Shown here in pieces: positions 37,085 to 46,290 of a DNA stretch of 64,000 bases (the first letter of the stretch is position 1; every line of letters begins with the position of its first letter). Source of the DNA: an uncultured Desulfovibrionaceae bacterium (GTDB lineage Bacteria; Desulfobacterota; Desulfovibrionia; Desulfovibrionales; Desulfovibrionaceae); contig CASGAP010000001.1 in assembly GCA_949299515.1 (NCBI GenBank), positions 1 to 64,000 of the forward strand, given 5' to 3'. Below the pieces are notes generated by a model. It was given only the letters and a program-made list of their open reading frames with translations. It did not search any database and was not told the DNA's origin. Both the position numbers and the translations under genes were made by a program.

Positions 37085-37825
37085 ATGGAAAAAGCGTTAT
37101 TAACAAAAAAATCTTGGGCTGTGCAGTTTTGTCTTGCGCTGTTTTTTCTGCTGCTGATTTGCGTTCTGCATACATGGACAGATCTGGATTTTGCTTTTCA
37201 GCGTTTGTGGTATGACGGAACACTGAAAAAATGGTGGCTCACGGCCGAAGAATTTCAGGCCACGCGCTGGCTGTGGTACGGCGGAGCCAAAAAAGGCATA
37301 TCTATTTTTGCAGGGGTCTGCGGTTTTATTTTGCTGCTGTCCTTTTGGGCGGAAAAATTCAAAATCTGGCGCAAATGCTGCGTGCTTTTGCTGCTGAGCC
37401 TTTTGTTTGTCCCCCTTGTTGTCGGCATGGGAAAAAAAGCCACTAATATTTATTGTCCCAATCAGATAACGGAATTCGGCGGCACTTATGAACAGCACCG
37501 CATTTTTGAAATACTGGAAGGCGCGCGGGCAGAAGAACCCAGGGGCTATTGTTTTCCCGGCGGCCATTGTTCGGGCGGCTATGCGCTGCTTATGCTGTTT
37601 TTTGCGCTGCCGTATCCGCGTTTTCGGTGGCTCGGTCTTTTAATCGGCTTGACAGTCGGTAGTTTGATGGGCGGTTATCAAATAGTGCGCGGCGAGCATT
37701 TTTTGTCCGATACGCTGGCAACAATCTGTGTTGCCTGGATTATCAATCTTCTTGTCGTATTGGCCGTCGAACGGTTTAAATATACGTTTCGGCTTGGCAA
37801 TGATCCGCATTTAATGGATTTTTAA
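37085..37825 (+). CDS. PAP2-family membrane phosphatase
   Basis: The 246-residue membrane protein has about six hydrophobic segments and the three PAP2 phosphatase motifs in modified form. They are 'KKATNIYCP', 'CFPGGHCSGGYA' (central His) and 'YQIVRGEHFLSD' (catalytic His and Asp). This branch includes lipid A 1-phosphatase and undecaprenyl/phosphatidylglycerol phosphatases, and the substrate cannot be chosen from sequence. The following gene is an LtaS-like phosphotransferase, so the pair may modify lipid A or periplasmic glycans. Confidence 0.85.
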   Translation: MEKALLTKKSWAVQFCLALFFLLLICVLHTWTDLDFAFQRLWYDGTLKKWWLTAEEFQATRWLWYGGAKKGISIFAGVCGFILLLSFWAEKFKIWRKCCVLLLLSLLFVPLVVGMGKKATNIYCPNQITEFGGTYEQHRIFEILEGARAEEPRGYCFPGGHCSGGYALLMLFFALPYPRFRWLGLLIGLTVGSLMGGYQIVRGEHFLSDTLATICVAWIINLLVVLAVERFKYTFRLGNDPHLMDF

Positions 37826-37990
37826 TCTGATTTTAATTTTTTCCGTCAATAATGAAAAGGCACGCATCTGCAGCGGGTGCTGGGTCTTTTTTTATACCGT
37901 AAATTTTGTTTATGGAAATTTGCGCTGAAATTTGTGCTGAAATTTGTGCTATAGACGACTGACTTTTTGAATTTCGTAAAAGGAGTGAAA

Positions 37991-39919
37991 ATGAAATTAA
38001 CTTCTCAAATTTCCTCTTCCGCATATTCTGTGCTGCGTTACAGATTTGTGCTGATGTTTGTGCTGGCGGGGATATTTTTTGTGCTCAATCTCTTGTTCCG
38101 TCTGAGTTTGCAGGTTATGTTCCCTGCCTCCCTGCCGCTTTCGTTTGTGATGCTGCCCGGTCTTTTTTGGGGAGCGGTGAATGATTTTTATACGGTATTT
38201 TTTATTCTGATTCTGCCGTTTCTGCTGTTTTTTCTGCCCGGAGACAGATTTTTGAAATCCGTTGCCGGCAGAATATACACGCTGGTTATTTTGTTTGTGT
38301 ACAGTTCGCTGCTGGTATTCAATTGCTTCGCCGAGTATTTTTTTTGGGAGGAGTTCAGTTCCCGCTTTAATTTTATTGCCGTGGACTATCTGATTTATAC
38401 TACGGAAGTGATACAGAACATTGTGGAGTCCTATCCGCTGTTTTGGCTTTTTACGGCAGTTTTTGTTCTCGGTTTTGCGATAACGTATCTGGCATGGCTG
38501 TTTTTGCGCAGACGTTTGGCGCAGGCTGTGCCGGGCAGCGGTTTTTTTGCGCGTCTGGGTCTGCTTCTGTGCTTTTATGCCGCCGCGGCAGGCAGTTATT
38601 TTGTTTTTGATCCGCATGACAGCAGCAAAAACAGGTTTTGGAACGAATATGCGAAAAACGGCGTTTATGAACTGTTTTCGGCATATCTGCATAATCAGCT
38701 CGATTACCGCGTTTTTTATCAGACCATTGACAGTGCCCTTGCTTTTGACATTGTGCAGAAGGATTTGGTGCCGAATTTGGCGCCGGCATTGCCCGGCAAT
38801 TCCATAGTCCGCAAGGTTTATGGCAAGGAGCAGGAAGAACGGCCCAATGTTGTCGTGGTTATTATCGAAAGCCTCGGTTCCGGAAAATATCTTGACGACA
38901 GGCCATTTCTTACGTCTTTGGAAAAGCAAAGCCTGAATTTTACCAATCTGCGTTCCACGGGAACCCGTACTGTACGCGGCTTGGAAGCTATTATGCTGAG
39001 CATACCGCCGACGCCGGGCAATTCCATTGTGCGCCGTCCCGACAATCATGATTTCTACAGTCTTGCCACGCCGTTTAAAGACAGGGGGTACAGTCTGGAT
39101 TTCATTTACGGCGGCATCGGCTTTTTTGACAATATGAATGATTTTTTTGAGGGACTCGGTTTTAATGTTAATGATAAGCTGGATTTTGCGCCGGAAAATA
39201 AAACGTTTTCCAATGCTTGGGGACAGTGCGACGGCGATTCCTATGCCGAAAGCATACGCCTTGCCGATCTAAGCTATGCGCAGAACAAGCCGTTTATGCA
39301 GGTTATTTTGACGACGTCCAACCACAGACCCTTTACTTTTCCCGAAAATACCGTAGATATGCCGCAGGGTACGCGCGAGGCTGCTGTCCGCTATACGGAT
39401 TACGCCATTGAAGAATATATGAAAAATGCCCGGAAAAAGCCGTGGTTTGAGAATACCGTTTTTGTTTTTATGGGAGACCACCCCTCTTCCATTGCGGGCA
39501 AAACAGAGGTTCCTGCCAAGGCTTACGGCATAGTAGGCATGATTTATTCCCCGAAATATGTTGCTCCCGCACAGGTTGACGTGCTGTGCAGCCAGATAGA
39601 CCTTGCTCCCACTCTGCTGAATATTATCGGTTTTACCTATGAATCTCCGTTTTTCGGCAAGGACGTGTTTACGCTTACGCCTGAAAGCGGCAGGGCGTGG
39701 GTATCTACGTATCAGCTTTTGGGATTTGTGGACAAGGACTATCTTGTGGTGCTTGATCCCGAAAAAAATGCCGTGCTGACCAAATACAGCCCGGAAACCA
39801 GTACGCTGGAAAAGGAAAAAGCTTTTATCGAAAAAGCAATAGCGTATTATCAGACTGCGTACGATATGTTTTCGCAGAAAATGCTGAAAGAACAGGCCGT
39901 AAAAGAAGCGGCGCAGTGA
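37991..39919 (+). CDS. LTA synthase-like sulfatase-fold phosphotransferase
   Basis: This 642-residue protein has about five transmembrane helices (to ~residue 210) and then a periplasmic alkaline-phosphatase-fold domain. Key elements are 'VVVIIESLGSGK' (metal-binding Glu), 'STGTRTVRG' (probable Thr nucleophile), 'FMGDHPSS' and 'TTSNHRPF'. Members transfer phosphoglycerol or phosphoethanolamine from phospholipids to envelope polymers. Lipoteichoic acid itself is not expected in a Gram-negative, so a glucan or lipid A acceptor is more likely. Start at 37991 is set by AGGAG 6 nt before it. Confidence 0.87.
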   Translation: MKLTSQISSSAYSVLRYRFVLMFVLAGIFFVLNLLFRLSLQVMFPASLPLSFVMLPGLFWGAVNDFYTVFFILILPFLLFFLPGDRFLKSVAGRIYTLVILFVYSSLLVFNCFAEYFFWEEFSSRFNFIAVDYLIYTTEVIQNIVESYPLFWLFTAVFVLGFAITYLAWLFLRRRLAQAVPGSGFFARLGLLLCFYAAAAGSYFVFDPHDSSKNRFWNEYAKNGVYELFSAYLHNQLDYRVFYQTIDSALAFDIVQKDLVPNLAPALPGNSIVRKVYGKEQEERPNVVVVIIESLGSGKYLDDRPFLTSLEKQSLNFTNLRSTGTRTVRGLEAIMLSIPPTPGNSIVRRPDNHDFYSLATPFKDRGYSLDFIYGGIGFFDNMNDFFEGLGFNVNDKLDFAPENKTFSNAWGQCDGDSYAESIRLADLSYAQNKPFMQVILTTSNHRPFTFPENTVDMPQGTREAAVRYTDYAIEEYMKNARKKPWFENTVFVFMGDHPSSIAGKTEVPAKAYGIVGMIYSPKYVAPAQVDVLCSQIDLAPTLLNIIGFTYESPFFGKDVFTLTPESGRAWVSTYQLLGFVDKDYLVVLDPEKNAVLTKYSPETSTLEKEKAFIEKAIAYYQTAYDMFSQKMLKEQAVKEAAQ

Positions 39920-39964
39920 TTTTTGCGTAATGGGATATTGTTTTTTCGGGAGATATTATTTTTT

Positions 39965-40066
39965 GCGGGGGAAATGACTGCGCTGCTGTCCATTTGCGTA
40001 AAATCCGCAAGCTCACCGATGCAAACGGCCTGCCGCCCTTTGGGCGGCTTCCCTGCGGCCTCTTAC
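39965..40066 (+). repeat. Dispersed intergenic hairpin repeat, copy D
   Basis: It aligns with copy C over about 95 bp: GGGGGAAATGACTGC lead-in, CTGTCCATTTGCGTAAAAT, GCAAGCTCACCGATGCAAAC and GGGCGGCTTCCCTGC. The stem has two mismatches. Confidence 0.8.
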
Positions 40067-40103
40067 TCGTAAGGGTACGGACTGATATATTCCGGAATAC
40101 TGA

Positions 40104-40130
40104 TAAAGCGGACATTTGTCCGCTTTTTTA
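40104..40130. terminator. Bidirectional terminator
   Basis: A perfect 10-bp stem AAAGCGGACA/TGTCCGCTTT with a 2-nt centre is followed by T-runs. It serves the LtaS-like gene and overlaps the stop of the small lipoprotein gene. Confidence 0.85.
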
Positions 40131-40346
40131 TTGTTTCGGCCGATTGCCGATTACGATATGCACGGGCTGCGGGCTGTAGGGCAGCACATAGCCCCCGGAA
40201 ATGTTGTGGTCGTGTTTTAAGTAGCAGATATCTTGGCCGCTGGGCAGGAAAAAAGCGGGTCTGTGTACAGCCGTGCGGTTATGGCCGTGTACGGCGGTAC
40301 AGGCGCTCAGCAAAGCCAGCAGAGCGATAAGCAGGCAGTGTTTCAT
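40128..40346 (-). CDS. Small lipoprotein of unknown function
   Basis: The 72-residue protein has a lipoprotein signal ending 'LLALLSAC', so the mature form is only about 57 residues. That part is rich in His and Tyr and has one further Cys. I do not recognise it. The start at 40346 is supported by AAGGAA nine nt upstream. A longer frame upstream lacks such a site. It lies alone between convergent terminators, and its stop codon is inside the terminator hairpin. Confidence 0.7.
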   Translation of the reverse strand: MKHCLLIALLALLSACTAVHGHNRTAVHRPAFFLPSGQDICYLKHDHNISGGYVLPYSPQPVHIVIGNRPKQ

Positions 40347-40445
40347 TGTGCTGTTCCTTGCGGCAGGAATTTGGTGAGTGTGCACAGTCCGAAGGCAGGC
40401 TGTGCCGTATGGGAAAAGTTCTGCCGCTGTTTGGGGTATACAAGC

Positions 40446-40479
40446 AAAAAAGGACTGTGCGGGCACAGTCCTTTTTTTA
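40446..40479 (-). terminator. Terminator of the hydrogenase operon
   Basis: The stem AAGGACTGTGC/GCACAGTCCTT is followed by T7 on either strand. It begins 18 nt after the large-subunit stop. Confidence 0.9.
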
Positions 40480-40496
40480 TGACGGATTTCTATAAA

Positions 40497-42176
40497 TTAG
40501 AGAATTCTGAAATCACGGCTTGTATTGGTTTCGTTGTCGATAACGTGAACGGCGCAGGCCATGCACGGGTCGAAAGAGTGGACTATGCGCAGAATTTCGA
40601 CAGGACGTTTCGGATCGGCAATGGGGGTGCCGATAAGCGCTTCTTCAACTGCGCTCATATTGCCTTTTGCGTCGCGCGGGCCGAGGTTCCAAGTGGAAGG
40701 AACAACGAGCTGGAAGTTTTTGATAACGCCTTCTTCAATGACAATCCAGTGTGAAAGGCCGCCGCGGGGAGCATTGACAATGCCCACGCCTTTGGCTTTC
40801 TGCGGTACTTCGGCATTAATGCACAGGGAAGTGTCGCCCTTGGCAATGTTCTTTTTCAGCTCTTCAAACCATACTTTTACCTGACGGGTGGTAATGAGGC
40901 ATTCTGCGGCGCGGGCGGCTGTTCTGCCGAGGGTGGAGAACAGGTCGGAAGCCTGCAGGCCGAGGGCTTTCAATACGAAGTCAATAGTTTCTTTTACTTC
41001 TTTATGGCCGTGGGCATAAGCTACTACCATGGTGGCAAGCGGGCCGGTTTCTACAACCATGCCGTCGTAGCGCGGAGCTTTGAGCCAGGAATAACGGTCG
41101 GTATCGCCCATTTTGGTAAATTTCGGCTTGGTTTCGCCTTCGTAGGGATGTCTTGCTTTGTCGCCTTCGTACCAGCTGTGGCGGACGTGTTCTTCGATTT
41201 TGCTGAAGTCAACGTCGTATACTTTGCTGAGGTCGCGGTTTTTGACAAGGCCGGGTTTGATCCAGCGGCTGTTTACGTCGCGTTCTTTGCCCGGAGCCGG
41301 GAATTCGCCGAAGGAGAGATAGTTTACTGCGCCGCCGCCGAATTTGGTCCAGTCTTTGTATGCGCCGCCTACGAGGAGAACATCGGGAACAAGGGTGTTT
41401 TCGATGAAGGAAAGGGTTTCGTTGTAGAGCTCTTCAAATTGGGCGAGAGCTTCTTTTTCAAGGCTGTTGTAACAGGTTACGCCGCCTGCGATAAGGGTTT
41501 GCGGGTGCGGGTTTTTGGAACCGAAAATAGCCATGGCGCGGGCTGCTTTTACCTGAATGCGCAGTGCTTCGAGGTAGTGGGCAACGGCAAGCAGGTTTTG
41601 TTCCGGGGTAAGGTAGTAGGCCGGGTGGCCGCCCAAAAAGTATGCGTTGCTGAAGGGGCCGAGCTGTCCGCTTTGCACCAGTTTGGTTACTTTGTCTTTA
41701 ACTTCCTGCAGTTCTTTTTCGGAAGTGGGTTTTTTGGAAATGCTTTTTGCAAGTTCCGCGGTTTTCTTTACGTCGGCAGTGGTTGCTGCTGCTGCGTCCA
41801 CAAAGTCCAGGGCGTGCAGGTGGTAGAAATGCACGATGTGGTCATGGGCAAACAGCATACCGAGCATGATGTTGCGGATGTGGGTAGCGTTGGCGGGGAT
41901 TTCAATGCCCATGGCGTCTTCAAGCGCACGGGTAGATGCCAGAGCGTGGGTATAGGTGCAGACGCCGCAGGTTCTTTGGGTAAAGTGCTGTGCGTCGCGC
42001 GGATCGCGGCCTACAAGGATATTTTCAAGGCCGCGGAACAGGGTGCCGCAGCTTCTTGCGTTTTTGATGGAACCGTTTTCTACTTCAACTTCGATGCGAA
42101 GGTGACCTTCAATACGGGTAAGCGGATCCACGACAACCGGGCCGCTGTAATTGCTTTTTGGAGTTGCTTGACTCAT
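40497..42176 (-). CDS. hynB: Periplasmic [NiFe] hydrogenase large subunit
   Basis: The 559-residue catalytic subunit binds the Ni-Fe(CN)2CO site. Both cysteine pairs are present: 'RTCGVC' near residue 80 and 'DPCMACAVH' near the end. Both pairs are Cys, so this is a [NiFe] and not a selenocysteine enzyme. A 15-residue tail follows the final His and would be cut by a maturation protease. It has no signal peptide and should be co-exported with the Tat-targeted small subunit. It oxidises or makes H2 and passes electrons to periplasmic cytochrome c3. No maturation protease gene lies next to it here. Confidence 0.97.
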   Translation of the reverse strand: MSQATPKSNYSGPVVVDPLTRIEGHLRIEVEVENGSIKNARSCGTLFRGLENILVGRDPRDAQHFTQRTCGVCTYTHALASTRALEDAMGIEIPANATHIRNIMLGMLFAHDHIVHFYHLHALDFVDAAAATTADVKKTAELAKSISKKPTSEKELQEVKDKVTKLVQSGQLGPFSNAYFLGGHPAYYLTPEQNLLAVAHYLEALRIQVKAARAMAIFGSKNPHPQTLIAGGVTCYNSLEKEALAQFEELYNETLSFIENTLVPDVLLVGGAYKDWTKFGGGAVNYLSFGEFPAPGKERDVNSRWIKPGLVKNRDLSKVYDVDFSKIEEHVRHSWYEGDKARHPYEGETKPKFTKMGDTDRYSWLKAPRYDGMVVETGPLATMVVAYAHGHKEVKETIDFVLKALGLQASDLFSTLGRTAARAAECLITTRQVKVWFEELKKNIAKGDTSLCINAEVPQKAKGVGIVNAPRGGLSHWIVIEEGVIKNFQLVVPSTWNLGPRDAKGNMSAVEEALIGTPIADPKRPVEILRIVHSFDPCMACAVHVIDNETNTSRDFRIL

Positions 42177-42233
42177 ATGGTAGCTCTCTTTAAATCTTTA
42201 TGCCTTAGGGCGTGAAAAACTGATTGACACTGA

Positions 42234-43184
42234 TTATGCTTCATAGAAGGGGGATAAGCTGTCCCAGAAGTCCGGTTCGCTGCAGCCGATGCAGGGGTGG
42301 CCGCCTTTGACGGGCCAGCTGACTTCGTTAAAGAGAACTTTCGGACAGTTATTGTACGTGCTCGGGCCTTTGCAGCCGAGTTCGTAAAGGCACCAGCCTT
42401 TCTTTGCTTCTTCGGAATCGAAGGAAGGAGCAAATTCGCCGGCTTCAAAATGAGGCAGACGTTCGCACTGGTCGTGCACGGTTTCGCCGAAGAACATGGT
42501 GGGACGGCCGTAGTCGTCAAGTTCGACGTTTTTGCCCTGCAGAAGTGCTACCAAAGCGCCGACCATGTTGAGGGGGTTCGGCGGACAGCCGGCAATGTTG
42601 ATGGCTTTGATGCCAAGGTCTGCGTAGCAGTCGTTAATGCCTTTGGCGCCGGTCGGGTTCGGAGCGGCTGCCTGAACGCCGCCGAATGCCGCACAGGTGC
42701 CGATGGCAACAACAGCTTTGGCTTTGGGCAGGATTTTTTTGCAGTTGTCGTACATGGTGTGGCCGGAAATGGTGCCGTACAGACCGTCAAGAGCGGTGGG
42801 AATGGCACCTTCTACCAGGCAGATAAAGCCGTCGGGGTGGTTGATGGCTTCTTCAAGGGCTTTTTCGGCCATTTCGCCGGATGCCTGCATGATTGTTTCA
42901 TGGTATTCAAGAGAAATGGTATCGAACAAAAGAGCATCGAGGAAAGGCTGATAGGTGCGCAGCAGCGCTTCGGAACAGCCTGTGCATTCTGCATTGTGAA
43001 GATATACCACTACAGGACGTTTGCCTTGGGTGAGGGCTTTTGCAACTGAAGGGGCCATGGAAGGGGCAAGACCCATTGCAACAGCTACCGCAGAACAGAA
43101 TTTAAGGAAATCGCGGCGAGACACGCCATTTTGTTCAAGACGTTCTTCGACTCCGTCTTTTCCGAGTCCGATGGAGAAACGCAT
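42234..43184 (-). CDS. hynA: Periplasmic [NiFe] hydrogenase small subunit
   Basis: The 316-residue subunit carries the iron-sulfur relay. The N-terminus has the twin-arginine signal 'SRRDFLKF', followed by a hydrophobic stretch cut near residue 50. Cluster ligands are visible in 'AECTGCSEA', 'GTCAAFGG', 'GCPPNP' and the distal region 'CIGCSEPDF'. It is the first gene of the two-gene operon, 57 nt before the large subunit, and diverges from a binding-protein gene. Confidence 0.97.
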   Translation of the reverse strand: MRFSIGLGKDGVEERLEQNGVSRRDFLKFCSAVAVAMGLAPSMAPSVAKALTQGKRPVVVYLHNAECTGCSEALLRTYQPFLDALLFDTISLEYHETIMQASGEMAEKALEEAINHPDGFICLVEGAIPTALDGLYGTISGHTMYDNCKKILPKAKAVVAIGTCAAFGGVQAAAPNPTGAKGINDCYADLGIKAINIAGCPPNPLNMVGALVALLQGKNVELDDYGRPTMFFGETVHDQCERLPHFEAGEFAPSFDSEEAKKGWCLYELGCKGPSTYNNCPKVLFNEVSWPVKGGHPCIGCSEPDFWDSLSPFYEA

Positions 43185-43254
43185 AAGTAGCCTCCGTGTA
43201 AGTTTTTATGAAAAAGGAAAGAAGTTAACCTTCTTGCAAAGGATAATTTTTTTT

Positions 43255-43283
43255 ATCATACATATTAAAAATTTTTGCGTCAA
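43255..43283 (-). promoter_or_regulatory. Sigma-70 promoter of the hydrogenase operon
   Basis: On the minus strand TTGACG is followed after 17 nt by TATGAT, close to consensus. Transcription would begin near 43248, about 64 nt before the start codon. Nearby the palindrome GCATTAATGC at 43380-43389 lies in the shared divergent region. Confidence 0.65.
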
Positions 43284-43457
43284 GAATGGCTCTTGAAATT
43301 AATGTGATTTAAGCTTGATTTTGTTGATAATAAAAGAAATAAAAACGTGTAAAACTTTTTTTCACAAGTATTGATGTATGCATTAATGCGTAAAAATTAG
43401 TTTTTGCTTTTTTTTGAAATTCATTATATGAGAAAAGCATATATTTTGGGAGGTTCT

Positions 43458-44579
43458 ATGAAGAAAATAAAATTGTTTGCTTTTGCGGCTGCCTGTTTTT
43501 TTGCTTTGACGGGAACGGCCTTTGCAGAAACCATTAAAATCGGTTTGATGTGCCCCCTTACCGGCGGCTGGACCAGCGAAGGCAAGGACATGGAACGCAT
43601 TGTCAGCCTTTTGGCCGAAGAAGTGAATAAAAACGGCGGCATTAACGGTAAACAGATTGAGCTTATCGTGGAAGATGACGCGGGCGATCCCAGAAGCGCC
43701 GCCCTTGCCGCTCAGAAGCTTGTTTCCAGCGAAGTTGTTGCGGTTATCGGCACTTACGGTTCCGCCGTAACCGAGGCTACGCAGAATATTTACGACGAAT
43801 CCGAAATTCTGCAGATTGGCACGGGTTCCACCAGCATACGCCTTACGGAAAAGGGTTTGGAATATTTCTTCAGAACAAGCCCGCGCGATGACGAGCAGGG
43901 ACTTGTGGCTGCACAGTATATCCAAAAACTCGGTTATAAAAACGTTGCCATTTTGCACGACAATTCTTCCTATGCCAGCGGCCTTGCGGAAGAAAGCCGT
44001 GCGGAACTGGAAAAAATGGGCATCAACATTGTTTTTTATGACGCCCTTACTCCCAAAGAACGCGATTATTCCGCTATCTTGACCAAAATGAAAGCCGTAA
44101 ATCCCGAACTTATTTTCTTTACCGGCTATTATCCTGAAGCAGGCCTGCTTCTGCGTCAAAAATCAGAAATGGGCTGGAATGTTCCCATGATCGGCGGCGA
44201 TGCCGTCAATAACCTCGATTTGGTGAAAATAGCCGGCAAATCCGCCCAAGGCTTTTTGTTCCTCAGCCCGCCGGTTTTGGAAGATTTGAGCACGGCCCAG
44301 GGCAAAGCGTTTCTTGCGGCGTATAAAGCCAAATACAACAACACCCTGCCCCAGTCCGTATGGGCAGTTTTGGCAGGCGATGCCTTTAATGTTTTGGTGC
44401 AGGCTCTGAAAAATGCCGAACCCAATGCCGAAGCCCTTTCCGCATATCTTAAAAACGGCTTGGGCGAATACGAAGGCATTACCGGCACGTTCAGCTTCAA
44501 CCAAAAAGGCGACCGCGTAGGCCCCCTGTACCGTCTGTACGAAGTCGACGCCAACGGCAATTTTGTTATTAAAGAATAG
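43458..44579 (+). CDS. Branched-chain amino acid-type ABC transporter substrate-binding protein
   Basis: The 373-residue periplasmic protein has a signal peptide (cut near 'TAFAET') and the LivK-type fold. 'IKIGLMCPLTGGWTSEGKDM' starts the mature part, and later strands are 'VVAVIGTYGSAVT' and 'FFRTSPRDDEQG'. It binds an amino acid or related ligand. The permease and ATPase genes are not adjacent, so it is an orphan binding protein. The ATG at 43458 follows GGGAGG by 5 nt, and the gene ends with a strong terminator. Confidence 0.92.
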   Translation: MKKIKLFAFAAACFFALTGTAFAETIKIGLMCPLTGGWTSEGKDMERIVSLLAEEVNKNGGINGKQIELIVEDDAGDPRSAALAAQKLVSSEVVAVIGTYGSAVTEATQNIYDESEILQIGTGSTSIRLTEKGLEYFFRTSPRDDEQGLVAAQYIQKLGYKNVAILHDNSSYASGLAEESRAELEKMGINIVFYDALTPKERDYSAILTKMKAVNPELIFFTGYYPEAGLLLRQKSEMGWNVPMIGGDAVNNLDLVKIAGKSAQGFLFLSPPVLEDLSTAQGKAFLAAYKAKYNNTLPQSVWAVLAGDAFNVLVQALKNAEPNAEALSAYLKNGLGEYEGITGTFSFNQKGDRVGPLYRLYEVDANGNFVIKE

Positions 44580-44600
44580 TGCGGTATGCCGCATACATAT

Positions 44601-44629
44601 AAAAAGCAGGGAAATCCCTGCTTTTTTTG
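44601..44629 (+). terminator. Terminator of the binding-protein gene
   Basis: The stem AAAAAGCAGGGA/TCCCTGCTTTTT is followed by TTG. It is 22 nt past the stop. Confidence 0.9.
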
Positions 44630-44820
44630 TGCCGTGTCCGGGCGGCGAATATGTTTTGTGACGGATGTGCAAGACCGCATACGGAACCTTGGCGGAATTT
44701 GTTTTGCCGGAGCGGGGCAGAAAGTTAATTGCAGGACGGCTGTGCCGAAACATATATAGAAAGCATACTGTGTGCCGTGTTTTGCGGCAATATCGGGAAA
44801 AGTTCCGGCGGTGCGCAAAA

Positions 44821-44847
44821 GAAAAGGGAGCGTAAGCTCCCTTTTTG
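44821..44847 (-). terminator. Terminator of the UspA gene
   Basis: The stem AAAAGGGAGC/GCTCCCTTTT with loop GTAA ends in T-runs on both strands. It lies 40 nt past the universal stress gene. The 190 nt before it (44630-44820) hold nothing I can name. Confidence 0.85.
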
Positions 44848-44886
44848 CTGCGGTTTATGGCTTATGAAATATTAATCGGTTTTGGT

Positions 44887-45354
44887 TTATTCCGCTTTTT
44901 CCGCGTCTTGGGCTGCGGCGGGACGTATTGTCAGCACAGGGACTTTGGACTGGGTGACAACTTTTTCCGCAACGGAACCGAACAGAATTCTGTCAATGCC
45001 TTTGCGGCCGTGAGTGCCCATAACGATAAGGTCAGCGTTGAATTTGTCGGCCGCTGCGAGAATTTCTTCGGTTGCGTAGCCAACCACGACTTCGGATTCG
45101 ACATCTACGCCTTGGAAATGTTTTGCCACAAATTCAGCCATGCTGCTTTCAGCACCGGAAACAATTTCACCCACAAAGCCGTCGATTGTGCTGGGAGCAA
45201 CATGAAAGCCCGTATACTGGGTCATGGTCGGCGCTACGTACATGGCATGAATTTTTGCGCCTGACAGCTTTGCAAGCATGGAGGCCTGCTCTGCCACAAC
45301 TTGACTGTGTTCTGATAAATCCAAGGCACAAAGAATAGTTTTTAATGATGGCAT
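44887..45354 (-). CDS. Universal stress protein, UspA family
   Basis: The 155-residue protein has the ATP-binding version of the fold. 'ILCALDLSEHS' carries the first-strand Asp, and 'GTHGRKGIDRILFGSVAEKV' matches G-x2-G-x9-GS. Such proteins act in the cytosol during starvation or redox stress. The gene is alone on the minus strand, with its own terminator. Confidence 0.93.
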   Translation of the reverse strand: MPSLKTILCALDLSEHSQVVAEQASMLAKLSGAKIHAMYVAPTMTQYTGFHVAPSTIDGFVGEIVSGAESSMAEFVAKHFQGVDVESEVVVGYATEEILAAADKFNADLIVMGTHGRKGIDRILFGSVAEKVVTQSKVPVLTIRPAAAQDAEKAE

Positions 45355-45453
45355 AAGACACTTCTCCTATGTGATTTTAATTAAAATGTATACGCTGCCG
45401 GGCGGATTGTCAATATACCGCACTGAAGAAATATATTTAACCTTGCAGATTAT

Positions 45454-45783
45454 TTATATTTCGTCTTTCATTTCCAAATAGGCGGAAACAATGTCCTGCG
45501 TGCCGCCGCTTTCCGCTTCTTCCTGGGCTTCGCGCATAAGCCTGCCGATATATTGAAGATGCCGTCTTTTAGCTTCTTTGTTGCTTATTCTTCTGAATTC
45601 GGCAAAGGCTTCCCGCAGATCTTCGGTAAGCGGCAGTTTTGCCAGTTTGGCGGGAGCGAGGTTTGCAAGCTCTTCGCCGATTTTCTGCAGCTGCGAACTG
45701 TCGCGTTTTTTTTGCGAGCGGCTGATGTATGCATCTTCGGTATCGTTGTCTTTTTCGTATTGGTAGCGGTTTTTCTTTGCCAT
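45454..45783 (-). CDS. darP: Ribosome-associated protein DarP/YjgA (DUF615), short form
   Basis: The 109-residue protein matches the core of YjgA/DarP. 'SRSQKKRDSSQLQKIGEELANL' is followed by 'LPLTEDLREAFAEFRRI' and 'KRRHLQYIGRLMRE'. The family is thought to help 50S assembly. The E. coli protein is about 183 residues. Here the C-terminal part is missing and no remnant is obvious downstream. It overlaps the preceding DUF3467-like gene by one base. Confidence 0.85.
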   Translation of the reverse strand: MAKKNRYQYEKDNDTEDAYISRSQKKRDSSQLQKIGEELANLAPAKLAKLPLTEDLREAFAEFRRISNKEAKRRHLQYIGRLMREAQEEAESGGTQDIVSAYLEMKDEI

Positions 45784-46160
45784 TACTGTTCCCTGCCGTT
45801 TTTGCCGTTTTCCGGTTCGTATCCTTGCATTTCTTCTGCTTCGAGGGTGTTAATTTTCTGTGCCAGCCAGTTCAGCAGGGCTTTGGCCGTGTGGTGGCTG
45901 ATCAGGACTTTGGAGTGAATTTTGCGGACAACAGTGCGGGAGTCGTCTTCCGCCAATGTCAGTTCCGGGCCGAAGGTTCCGTCGGGTTTGAGGTAGCGTT
46001 CCGAACTTTCGGGGATTTTGTCCTGCTCCGTATAAAAGTTTATTTCGATTTCGCCCTGCGGGTTTATTCCGCCCCACACGCCGTGGGCATACTGCATGGA
46101 AATATTTTTATCTTCCTGATATTCATAGCGTATTTTTGCAGGCAATTGCATTTTTTCCAT
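45783..46160 (-). CDS. DUF3467-like protein
   Basis: The 125-residue protein ends with 'RKIHSKVLISHHTAKALLNWLAQKINTLE'. This fits the small DUF3467 family, whose members end in a conserved stretch with a His-Ala-Lys-x-Leu core. Their function is unknown. The start at 46160 was chosen because the in-frame extension upstream is AT-rich and promoter-like. It overlaps darP by one base, so the pair is translated in a coupled way. Confidence 0.7.
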   Translation of the reverse strand: MEKMQLPAKIRYEYQEDKNISMQYAHGVWGGINPQGEIEINFYTEQDKIPESSERYLKPDGTFGPELTLAEDDSRTVVRKIHSKVLISHHTAKALLNWLAQKINTLEAEEMQGYEPENGKNGREQ

Positions 46161-46290
46161 AACGGCTCCAGAAATTTTTTTATATTCTACTTTGCTTGGC
46201 CGGGATTGTAAAGTCAAGGTATCTTTATTAATATTTGACACATATTTCAAAGCGTATATACTGGCGGTATATTTTTTACATGAGGATAGT

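Noticed and set aside
40497..42176. [NiFeSe] hydrogenase
   Set aside because: The C-terminal pair is 'DPCMAC' with ordinary Cys codons and no in-frame TGA, so a selenocysteine enzyme is excluded.
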